Made by a program: the position numbers and the translations under genes
Source: Methanobacteriota archaeon
GTDB taxonomy: Archaea > Thermoplasmatota > Poseidoniia > Poseidoniales > Poseidoniaceae
Assembly (NCBI GenBank): GCA_002710015.1
Contig: PAOW01000027.1
Location: forward strand, 34,081-66,267
Length of the DNA: 32,187 nt
Direction of reading: 5' to 3'
The notes under the pieces: model-generated
Database searches by the model: none
Seen by the model: only the letters and a program-made list of their open reading frames with translations
What the model was told of the DNA's origin: nothing
In this document: piece by piece, positions 23,940-31,257 of the stretch
Layout: the number at the start of each line of letters is the position of its first letter
Numbering within the stretch: the first letter of the stretch is position 1

Positions 23940-24947
23940 TCACGCACCTCCAAACAAGTCTGCTCCAAGTAATGGGAGTAGCACAGATGCATCTCCTTCT
24001 ACGCAAACATTCGGTGCCTCAGGTCTCATTTTACCCCAACTAATGGCTTCCTTTAAACGAGCACCTGACAGGCTACCGTCGTGTTCTGGCGCTGTTGTAA
24101 TGTAGATTGCAGAATCTAAGCCGCCTCGGTATTGATTCCACCAAATTACGTGATGTTTTGAAATCCCTCCCCCTATCATTAACGCATTTGATTTTTCAAC
24201 ATCCCAAGTTAAGTCACTCATTACTTGCTCATCAGCGAGTGTATCTATGTGAAAATCTCGGTATTTTTGTCTAAACATGAATAACTGCGCACCTATGCTA
24301 CCGTCAGTAATTCCCGGAATACAAACAGGGATTTTATTTTTGTAAGCCCAATAAATTAGTGAATCAGGTGTCCCTATTCGCTTTCCTAATTCCCAGACTA
24401 GATGTATCGAGCCGAACCCAATCCATGCCTCTGCACCCTCTTTTCCGGTTTCTCTTAATCTGTCATCCCGGATTTCTTCGAGTACTGGCATAACCACTGC
24501 CTCGATAATTTCGCCATAACTTGCATTGGGAACAATTACATTTCCTAATCGCATCAATTGATGTTCGCCTAATTCAATGTCATCTAATTCAAATGCACCG
24601 TGATAATAGTGCTTGTAGGCTCTAGCGATATCGTGGTCTAGCATTCCGCAGGTTGTTGATAAAACATTGAACATTTTTGTTTTCACGGCTTCAACAAAAA
24701 ATCCTCTGGTACCGGTTGCACACAGGCACGCAGGGAATGATAACCAATTTGTAACCAGATTTGCATCTCCTCCGACTTCATCTATTTGTTTCCGCATGTC
24801 TTTGAGAATATCTCTTGCATAAGCTAGTTTTGTTGCAGTAAATCCTCCAGCATTTGCCATCTGGTCGATAAGCGACTCTGCGTTTGAAAGTTTTGCAAAA
24901 TCGTAGTCTTCGACAGGCTTGTCAAACGACTCAGGATCTATTGCCAT
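23940..24947 (-). CDS. dys: Deoxyhypusine synthase
   Basis: The enzyme uses NAD and spermidine to convert one lysine of translation factor aIF5A to deoxyhypusine. The ATG at 24945-24947 gives 335 residues. An upstream TTG at 24989 would add 14 residues overlapping nothing conserved. Key motifs are ATGTRGFFVEA near 77-87, PGITDGSIGAQ at 211-221, MIGGGISKHH at 257-266, and the active-site block SGARLKEAISWGK at 294-306 with catalytic Lys306. The final block (GDASVLLPLLGADLF) is also typical. All conserved elements are intact, so it should be active. It lies 43 bases after uvrB and directly before the BNR lipoprotein gene, so it is internal to a long leftward run. Confidence 0.93.
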   Translation of the reverse strand: MAIDPESFDKPVEDYDFAKLSNAESLIDQMANAGGFTATKLAYARDILKDMRKQIDEVGGDANLVTNWLSFPACLCATGTRGFFVEAVKTKMFNVLSTTCGMLDHDIARAYKHYYHGAFELDDIELGEHQLMRLGNVIVPNASYGEIIEAVVMPVLEEIRDDRLRETGKEGAEAWIGFGSIHLVWELGKRIGTPDSLIYWAYKNKIPVCIPGITDGSIGAQLFMFRQKYRDFHIDTLADEQVMSDLTWDVEKSNALMIGGGISKHHVIWWNQYRGGLDSAIYITTAPEHDGSLSGARLKEAISWGKMRPEAPNVCVEGDASVLLPLLGADLFGGA

Positions 24948-24990
24948 GTGTGACCGTATCGGGCCTTTGCATATGAAGTCGATTATCAAA

Positions 24991-27276
24991 TTACTTTGAT
25001 TCCATTTCTATGATTTTATCTCGAATAATTGCGGCCCTCTCGAAGTCCAATTCTAGCGCAGCCTGATTCATCATCTTCTTTAATTCTTCAATTGTAAAAT
25101 CGAATTCTTCAATTGGTTGAGAAATATTGCTTTTTACAGAATTTGAGGTGCTCCACATGCCTGCTCCGACTTTCAAATTGCTCGCCCAATTCCCATCTTT
25201 TCTTCCCCCCTTTGAAGCGACTAATCTTTTACCACCAGCAGTACCAGCAATCAGATCTTCAATGTCGCCTCCCATAACTGGGAGTGCCTTTTGTATTGTA
25301 ACAGGAACAATTCCATTATCATCATTATGCCTCGACTGTCTTTCTCTTCTTTCAAGTGTTTGACGTATTGCTGCACCCATTGGAGGACTTACAGAATCAG
25401 CATACAAAATTACCCGCCCATTGGAATTTCTTGCAGCTCTGCCAATGGTCTGTAAAAGGCTTCTCTCATTTCTTAAGAAGCCTTGACGGTCAGCATCAAA
25501 GATAGCTACAAGACTGACCTCTGGAATATCCAATCCTTCCCTCAGTAGGTTGATTCCGACGATGGCGTCTATGTGACCGATTCTAAGCGCATTAATAATT
25601 TCAGTTCTCTCAATAGTGTCGATCTCAGAATGCAGATAATGCGCCTTGATTCCCATCTTGTTGAGATACTGAGAGACTTCTTCTGCAAATTTGATTGTGA
25701 GAACAGTAACGAGGGCTCTCTCTCCCTTCTCGATTCGAGCATTTATTTCTGAAAGTAAGTCAGCAACCTGGCCTTCCGTGCCTCTGACTTCTATTGCGGG
25801 GTCTAATAGGCCGGTAGGTCTAATCTCCATTCTTGGGATATCTTCAATCATCTGTAACATATCATACATACTTTCAGAGTCGGGATGCTTTTTCGAGTAT
25901 TCTGGTTCATTGACGCCGCCTCCGCCTGAAGCATGCCTCAAACCTAGCGGGATCTCTTGCTCAGTCGTCTCACAAAAGTGCAATAACTCTCTTTCACCTG
26001 GTGTAGCGCTGACATAGACCATTTGGGGGACTAAACTCTGAAATTCATGTATCTTCAATGGTCGATTGTCAGCAGCAGACGGCAGTCGAAAACCATGCTC
26101 AATCAAGTTCAATTTCCTACTTCGGTCTCCTCCATACATTCCGCCTACTTGCGGTAGAGTGACATGGGATTCATCCATAATCACTAGGAATTTTTCAGGA
26201 TCTCCATGAAATTGTTTAGCTGCTGCTGAAAAGAAATCTAAGAGGCAGTATGGCCTTTCTCCTGGACTTCTTCCATCAAAGTGCATAGAATAATTTTCAA
26301 CTGCGGTGCAGTGTCCTACTTCGCGGAGCATTTCTAGGTCATAATTGGTCCTCTGATCCAGCCTGTGTGCTTCTAACTCCTTGCCTTCAGATTTCAACTC
26401 AGCAATTCTTCCATCCAACTCGGTCTCTATATTCTCAAGTGCATTTTCGAATCTTTCTGGCGATACCATGAAGAATTCCTTTGGGTGTATCCAGGCTTCT
26501 TCTAATTCGTCAAGGATTTCCCAAGTGACAGGGTCGCAAATCTGTATGTGTTCTACTCCATCAAATCCAAACCTAATTCTCAAAGGATCATCTCTACTCG
26601 GCATCCAAACATCCAGGTTTTCTCCTCTTAATCGAACCTGCCCTCTCTCAAGGTCTGTTGAAGTTCTTGCATACTGTAGAGCAACCAACTCTCTAATCAG
26701 ATCGATTGGTTCAATTTCTTGACCGACATGAATTCTGCAGTGGTAAGACAGGAATGTTTCAGGGGCATTAAGTCCGTATATGCAAGATACAGATGAAACG
26801 ACGATACAATCAGGACGACTGACTAGGCTGGCAACCGTGGCAAATCTTTCTTGTTCAATTCTTTCATTTATCGAGAGTTCTTTATCGATGTACAAATCTC
26901 TTTTTGGGAGGTATGCTTCTGGTTGGTAGTAATCATAGTGTGATACAAAATACTCGACGCCATTATTAGGAAATAAACTGGCCATCTCTTGGTACAGTTG
27001 TCTCGCTAATGTTTTGTTGTGACTCATTATCAGTGTGGGGATGTTCAACCTCTCAATGAGGTGTGCCATTGCGAATGTTTTGCCCGATCCCGTTACACCT
27101 AAAAGGACACATCTTTCTTGTTTATTTTTCAATTGAAAAACTAATTTTTCAATTGCTTTTTCTTGATCTCCCGCTGGGCTATGTTTTGACTGTAATTCGA
27201 ACTTTGAGATTGAAGGAGAAAGCGTGTCTTTTACAGCCCCTTCCAGGGCCTTCGAGATGTCGAAGGGGTCGCTCAT
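24991..27276 (-). CDS. uvrB: Excinuclease ABC subunit B
   Basis: The 761-residue damage-verification helicase of nucleotide excision repair works with UvrA and UvrC, which are not in this window. GVTGSGKT at 60-67 is the Walker A motif. HYDYYQPEAYLP at 112-123 is the start of the damage-probing beta-hairpin. MDESH at 366-370 is the Walker B motif and VSATPGE at 421-427 is motif III. LREGLDIPEVSL and QTIGRAARN are motifs V and VI. A UVR domain closes the protein near 727-755. It is longer than most bacterial UvrB (about 670). One cause is an insert at about 440-482, before the RPTGLLDP block, containing HASGGGGV. Another is a linker before the UVR domain. UvrABC genes in archaea are usually regarded as acquired from bacteria. 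Confidence 0.95.
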   Translation of the reverse strand: MSDPFDISKALEGAVKDTLSPSISKFELQSKHSPAGDQEKAIEKLVFQLKNKQERCVLLGVTGSGKTFAMAHLIERLNIPTLIMSHNKTLARQLYQEMASLFPNNGVEYFVSHYDYYQPEAYLPKRDLYIDKELSINERIEQERFATVASLVSRPDCIVVSSVSCIYGLNAPETFLSYHCRIHVGQEIEPIDLIRELVALQYARTSTDLERGQVRLRGENLDVWMPSRDDPLRIRFGFDGVEHIQICDPVTWEILDELEEAWIHPKEFFMVSPERFENALENIETELDGRIAELKSEGKELEAHRLDQRTNYDLEMLREVGHCTAVENYSMHFDGRSPGERPYCLLDFFSAAAKQFHGDPEKFLVIMDESHVTLPQVGGMYGGDRSRKLNLIEHGFRLPSAADNRPLKIHEFQSLVPQMVYVSATPGERELLHFCETTEQEIPLGLRHASGGGGVNEPEYSKKHPDSESMYDMLQMIEDIPRMEIRPTGLLDPAIEVRGTEGQVADLLSEINARIEKGERALVTVLTIKFAEEVSQYLNKMGIKAHYLHSEIDTIERTEIINALRIGHIDAIVGINLLREGLDIPEVSLVAIFDADRQGFLRNERSLLQTIGRAARNSNGRVILYADSVSPPMGAAIRQTLERRERQSRHNDDNGIVPVTIQKALPVMGGDIEDLIAGTAGGKRLVASKGGRKDGNWASNLKVGAGMWSTSNSVKSNISQPIEEFDFTIEELKKMMNQAALELDFERAAIIRDKIIEMESK

Positions 27277-27288
27277 ACTTCCATCATC

Positions 27289-28014
27289 CTAAGGCAAATA
27301 CAGTCCGCCATTAACATGAATAACAGCCCCTGTAATGTAGTTCGCTTCGTCGCTCACAAGGTATGAAACTGCTTCTGCTATATCATCTGGTGTTCCAATC
27401 CTTTTCAAAGGTACTTCCTCGATTCTGCTTGCACGCTTTTCGGGCGTGTCGCCAGCGAGAATATCTGTATCAACAAATCCAGGTGCAATGATGTTGACTC
27501 TCTTTCCGTCAGCCCCAACAGCCTGGGCTAACGAGCGAGCCCACAGAGCAAGTGCAGCTTTTGATGCTGAGTAGTCAGCACCATGTGGAGAACCTCTGGT
27601 TCCTAATTGGCTTCCAATAACACAAATTCTAGCTTCACTATTCAAGCTGGATTTTACTGAATCCCAAACTAGGAATGAACCTTCAAAATTAGTTGACATG
27701 GTCCTTCTCAGGTGTGCATAGTCCAGTGATTTTGCATCAATTCGATCATATCTGCCGTGATTTAAGACCAAAACCTCGATTCCTTCACTAACCCAAGGGT
27801 GTGTAGCTAGGAGAGCAACTTCTCTCGCATCGGTAACATCGCAGTTTACTGCGACCGCATCTATTCCCGAGTTTCTAATATCGTCAACCAATAATTCTGC
27901 GGGTTTTGATGAAGTAGAGTATGTCAGTAGTATTCTGTAACCATCTTCTGCTAATTTTCTTGATATTGCGGCCCCAATTCCGCGACCTCCCCCAGTCACT
28001 ATTGCTGTCCGCAT
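27289..28014 (-). CDS. Short-chain dehydrogenase/reductase, FabG-like
   Basis: This 241-residue NAD(P)-dependent oxidoreductase has the Rossmann glycine motif TGGGRGIG at 7-14 and NHG at 85-87 in place of the usual NNAG. The catalytic residues are Ser135 (VIGSQLG), Tyr148 and Lys152 (YSASK). NIIAPGFVDTD and the C-terminal GAVIHVNGG match 3-oxoacyl-ACP reductase-like proteins. FabG proper is one possibility. Many archaeal homologues act on other substrates, and a fatty-acid role cannot be assumed where membrane lipids are isoprenoid. The gene is 12 bases before uvrB and 30 bases after the NTP-PPase gene. The conserved residues suggest an active enzyme, and only the substrate is open. Confidence 0.88.
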   Translation of the reverse strand: MRTAIVTGGGRGIGAAISRKLAEDGYRILLTYSTSSKPAELLVDDIRNSGIDAVAVNCDVTDAREVALLATHPWVSEGIEVLVLNHGRYDRIDAKSLDYAHLRRTMSTNFEGSFLVWDSVKSSLNSEARICVIGSQLGTRGSPHGADYSASKAALALWARSLAQAVGADGKRVNIIAPGFVDTDILAGDTPEKRASRIEEVPLKRIGTPDDIAEAVSYLVSDEANYITGAVIHVNGGLYLP

Positions 28015-28044
28015 AATTATCGCACTTGGTGGTGTTTGAATAAA

Positions 28045-28422
28045 TCACTGGAGAAATTTAGCAAGTTGGGGTGGCTGCCACCCTTCAGGTTTCATTACCT
28101 TCCCATCTTCTCTCCGAATAACTTTCCCGTCTACTAATTTCGCCATATTAGATCTATGTACTTCATTAAAAGCATCATCGTAAATCTCTTGCATGCCATG
28201 ATTGATTATAGTTCCAGCGAGGATATATGCAATATCTGCGAGTGCGTCTAGGACTTCTACAAGGTCACCTGTTCTGGCTGCTTCTGCATATTCTTCAACT
28301 TCTTCGCTAAGTAATTTTATTCTCAACTCAATAAGTTCGTCAGAACTTAGGCCTGGCTCTGTGAGATATGGTATTTCGAAAGCTTCGTTAAACTCAAGCA
28401 GGGATTTCACAATCGGATTCAT
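28045..28422 (-). CDS. MazG-like / PRA-PH superfamily NTP pyrophosphohydrolase
   Basis: This 125-residue all-alpha protein belongs to the PF01503/MazG superfamily. LLSEEVEEYAEA at 37-48 supplies the EE..E metal ligands, and EVLDALADIAY at 56-66 supplies the second acidic set (Glu56, Asp59, Asp63). A VHRSNMAKL segment at 88-96 contacts substrate in relatives, and the DGK-containing C-terminal part is common in phage and archaeal members. Relatives hydrolyse (d)NTPs to monophosphate and pyrophosphate, often to clean the nucleotide pool. HisE-type phosphoribosyl-ATP hydrolysis is less likely without other his genes nearby. It is 26 bases after ubiA and has no clear Shine-Dalgarno site. Confidence 0.82.
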   Translation of the reverse strand: MNPIVKSLLEFNEAFEIPYLTEPGLSSDELIELRIKLLSEEVEEYAEAARTGDLVEVLDALADIAYILAGTIINHGMQEIYDDAFNEVHRSNMAKLVDGKVIRREDGKVMKPEGWQPPQLAKFLQ

Positions 28423-28448
28423 GCATTGATGTAGGAGGACTCACTCTA

Positions 28449-29252
28449 TCAAATTTGCATACTCAAAAGAAGAATCCAGCCAGTGGCAGCATGACCTCTG
28501 AACCACCAGGTTTGGAAGTTGTTACCTCCAACAATTATGATTGATATTATCACAGCCAGCGATGCGATAGTTCCGTAAACGGAAACGGTAGAAAAAGCGA
28601 ATGCCCACAATGGTATAGAGAGCAGCATAACTGTCATCGTGGTAGGTGGTTGAAATCTAGCGGGAAAGGATTTCACTCCGTTTTTTCTATCGCTTTCAAT
28701 ATCCATTTGTGCATATCCAAGGTCGAACGCAGCAATCCAGAGTAACACTCCAACCGAGACTAATAGTAATTCAGGATACCAGTCACCAGACATAACCTCT
28801 CCTCTGATCCCAACCCATGCGCCAGCAGGTGCTAATGCAAGACAACCACCAAGCCACCAATGACACATCCACGTAAACCGCTTGAGGTATGGATAAACAA
28901 CGAATGCAATAACTGGTATTGGAGATAGGTATAGGCACAGAGGATTCAACATCCAAGCACCAGTAACCAACATTAGAAGGAAAATACTGCAAAGGACCCA
29001 GGCTGTTTGCATAGACATCGTTCCAGCTGCAAGATGTCTTTTTGCTGTTCTAGGATTTGCTGCATCGATGTCCTTGTCAATTATTCTGTTTAGACCCATT
29101 GCCAAACCTCTTGCTCCAATCGCTGCCACAAGAATCCATACTAGTTGCGAGATTGTGGGTTCTCCTGCCATGTAGGCCCCAATGAAAACGAATGGAAGGC
29201 TGAATAGTGTGTGTTCGATTTTAACAAATGATGAAATTTGCTTCAAATCCAT
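28449..29252 (-). CDS. UbiA-family prenyltransferase
   Basis: This 267-residue membrane enzyme attaches a polyprenyl chain to an aromatic ring. The first Asp-rich motif is NRIIDKDID at 55-63, followed by NPRTAKRHLAAG. The second is DLGYAQMDIESDRKNG at 177-192. About eight hydrophobic helices are visible, and the length is normal. Because it abuts a UbiD-family decarboxylase, I infer a role in respiratory quinone synthesis, possibly as the prenyltransferase (MqnP-like) of the futalosine menaquinone route. Ubiquinone-type or lipid roles are not excluded. Its ATG follows the stop codon of the ubiD gene directly (TAG-ATG), with GGTGAT at 29257-29262 four bases upstream. Confidence 0.88.
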   Translation of the reverse strand: MDLKQISSFVKIEHTLFSLPFVFIGAYMAGEPTISQLVWILVAAIGARGLAMGLNRIIDKDIDAANPRTAKRHLAAGTMSMQTAWVLCSIFLLMLVTGAWMLNPLCLYLSPIPVIAFVVYPYLKRFTWMCHWWLGGCLALAPAGAWVGIRGEVMSGDWYPELLLVSVGVLLWIAAFDLGYAQMDIESDRKNGVKSFPARFQPPTTMTVMLLSIPLWAFAFSTVSVYGTIASLAVIISIIIVGGNNFQTWWFRGHAATGWILLLSMQI

Positions 29253-31178
29253 CTACATCACCAAATTGTTTGGCCAAGGGGGTAAATCAAATCTCTCAAT
29301 TGCTTCCAATGTTTCAGGATCGTGCATCGTAATTGCTGGCCATCTTCTTACAACACTCGGCCCTTCTTTTGAGGGTATTGGAGTTGTTGCATCCCAAAAG
29401 ATTCTACCATCTTCCACGATGAAATCACGCTCAGCTGCGAAGCGAGATGTTAGTTGCCAGAGCAGTCTTCTTTTGGCACCACTTCCATGTAAATCTAAGT
29501 CATTATCTGTGAAGAATAACCACCTCAATTCATTTTTGGAGTCTAATTGCCAAATTGAATTTCGCAATTGAGAAATTTTTTCCCTCTGTTTAGAAGCATT
29601 TTCTTCATCAGGCCATTGAGAACCCGTTCTTGGCTCAGGCTTTCCATCGATATCTAGGGTTACTACCAGCATAGAATTCCTCAACAATAAACAGCCTTCG
29701 ACACCATCTATTTGCATTACTCTTTCAACAAATGTATTATCTACGCCAGGTGGATTTTCTTGCCCTCTTCTCCAAGCCGGACATTCATCAACTGGCGATC
29801 CCTCAACAGGATTTCCACTTCGTGGGTCAGCATCTACAATTCTAGTGGCATCTATGATAACTTTGGAATGAACATTCTCAAACGTGGAAGCAGGTTCTAA
29901 CGAATCACTTACCATTCCGTCCAGAATTGTAATGTCGCTATTTGGGTCGACTCTATCATTCAATGCGTCAAGTAGAGCTTCCAAGTCATCAGGCGACTCG
30001 TCGGTAGCAATCATAATTTTAAGAAACATCATTTGTCCAGCACCCAATAACCCTAAACAGGTCTTTCTTGCTTGTCTTGGGTATCTTTGCTTACTTTTTA
30101 CGATAGCTAAATTGTGAAAGCCAGTTTCAAGTGGGAGGTGAACATCTAGTACATCTCGATGTTGAAATGAGAGTATTGGCCTGAATTGCTTACCGATTGC
30201 TTCTCCAAGATATCCATCTTCCATGGGAGGCTGACCAACGATAGTAGCAGGCAAGATTGCATTTTTTCTTCGAGTTATTGCGGTGACATTCAAGACAGGA
30301 TATTGGCCAGTTAAAGAATAAAATCCGAAGTGGTCTCCAAATGGCCCTTCAGTTCTGGTTTTCGTTGCATCGACCCATCCTTCGATGACGACGTCTGCAT
30401 CAGCAGGGACTAGCAGATCTTGCGTCAAGGCTTTGGTAATTCTAAGTCTCTTTTTCCCTAAGAAGCCTGCAAACATGTATTCTTCCAAGTTATCCGGTAG
30501 TGGTGCGATTGCTGAGAATATCAGTTCTGGTGGCCCGCCTATACAAATTGCAACTGGCATTTTACCTTCAGGCCATGCAGCGGCATGGTCAGCTCCGTGC
30601 TTGTGTATTTGCCAATGGAGACCAACTTCTTTTGGACCGAAAACTTGACCTCTATACATGCCTAGATTATGTTCACCAGACTTTGGGTCTTTTGTAACAA
30701 CTAGTGGCAGTGTAATGTATCTGCCTCCATCCATTGGCCATGTCTTTGGTATCGGTAATTTTGTCACATCTGTTTCCATTACAACTCTTTGACATGAGCC
30801 CTTTCTAACTTTTTTAGGAGGCATAGATATTGCATCTCTAAGCAAGGGCAAACCAGTCCAGGGTTTTTTCACAATACCTCCGATATCGGGCTTCATCAAT
30901 GCTACCAATCTTTCACCAACTTCCTTTGAATGAGCCGCACCCAACGCCCTCAACGTCCTGTCATGCGATCCAAAAAGATTCATTGCAAGCGGAATTTCAC
31001 TAATTTCTCCGTTTGGTAAGCGGGGTTTTTCAAACAATACAGCCGGGCCATTTGTTTTCACTAACTTATCAGCAATTGCACCAGCTTCCAGTTCGACGTC
31101 TACTGGTTCACTAATTGTCATCAGTTCGCCATTCTTTTCTAAATGGCTGACCCAACGACTAAGGTTAACCCAGGCCAT
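29253..31178 (-). CDS. UbiD-family prenylated-FMN decarboxylase, C-terminally extended
   Basis: The 641-residue protein should carry out reversible non-oxidative decarboxylation of an aromatic acid using prenylated FMN. NLGMYRGQVFG near 170-180 is the cofactor-binding region, and EGPFGDHFGFY from Glu277 is the catalytic loop, with Asp282 where Fdc enzymes have Glu. PPMEDGYLGEA and the FHNLAIV block are also typical. Most UbiD proteins are about 450-500 residues. This one continues for about 130 more (WPDEENASKQ, DLDLHGSGAKRR, WDATTPIP), as in longer archaeal and menaquinone-linked (MqnL-like) members. It heads a tight pair with the UbiA-family gene, so a decarboxylation step in quinone synthesis is the best inference. 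UbiX is not in the window. Confidence 0.9.
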   Translation of the reverse strand: MAWVNLSRWVSHLEKNGELMTISEPVDVELEAGAIADKLVKTNGPAVLFEKPRLPNGEISEIPLAMNLFGSHDRTLRALGAAHSKEVGERLVALMKPDIGGIVKKPWTGLPLLRDAISMPPKKVRKGSCQRVVMETDVTKLPIPKTWPMDGGRYITLPLVVTKDPKSGEHNLGMYRGQVFGPKEVGLHWQIHKHGADHAAAWPEGKMPVAICIGGPPELIFSAIAPLPDNLEEYMFAGFLGKKRLRITKALTQDLLVPADADVVIEGWVDATKTRTEGPFGDHFGFYSLTGQYPVLNVTAITRRKNAILPATIVGQPPMEDGYLGEAIGKQFRPILSFQHRDVLDVHLPLETGFHNLAIVKSKQRYPRQARKTCLGLLGAGQMMFLKIMIATDESPDDLEALLDALNDRVDPNSDITILDGMVSDSLEPASTFENVHSKVIIDATRIVDADPRSGNPVEGSPVDECPAWRRGQENPPGVDNTFVERVMQIDGVEGCLLLRNSMLVVTLDIDGKPEPRTGSQWPDEENASKQREKISQLRNSIWQLDSKNELRWLFFTDNDLDLHGSGAKRRLLWQLTSRFAAERDFIVEDGRIFWDATTPIPSKEGPSVVRRWPAITMHDPETLEAIERFDLPPWPNNLVM

Positions 31179-31257
31179 ACCACACCGTAGAATTGATTCT
31201 TCATGAATACTTGTCTTGTTCCGACTGATTGAAATCTCGCATCACATACGCTGTAAC
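31179..31257. promoter_or_regulatory. Divergent promoter between ubiD-like and geranylgeranyl reductase genes
   Basis: The 79-base gap holds GAATTGATTC (31190-31199), an inverted repeat with a TG centre, directly followed by the palindrome TTCATGAA (31200-31207). TTGAAATC at 31229-31236 is a candidate TATA box about 25 bases before the ATG at 31258. Neither start has a clear Shine-Dalgarno site, so both transcripts may be leaderless. Operator function for the palindromes is speculative. Confidence 0.4.

Noticed and set aside
24948-24989. TTG start extending deoxyhypusine synthase by 14 residues
   Set aside because: The added residues look non-conserved and the ATG at 24947 gives the normal family length.
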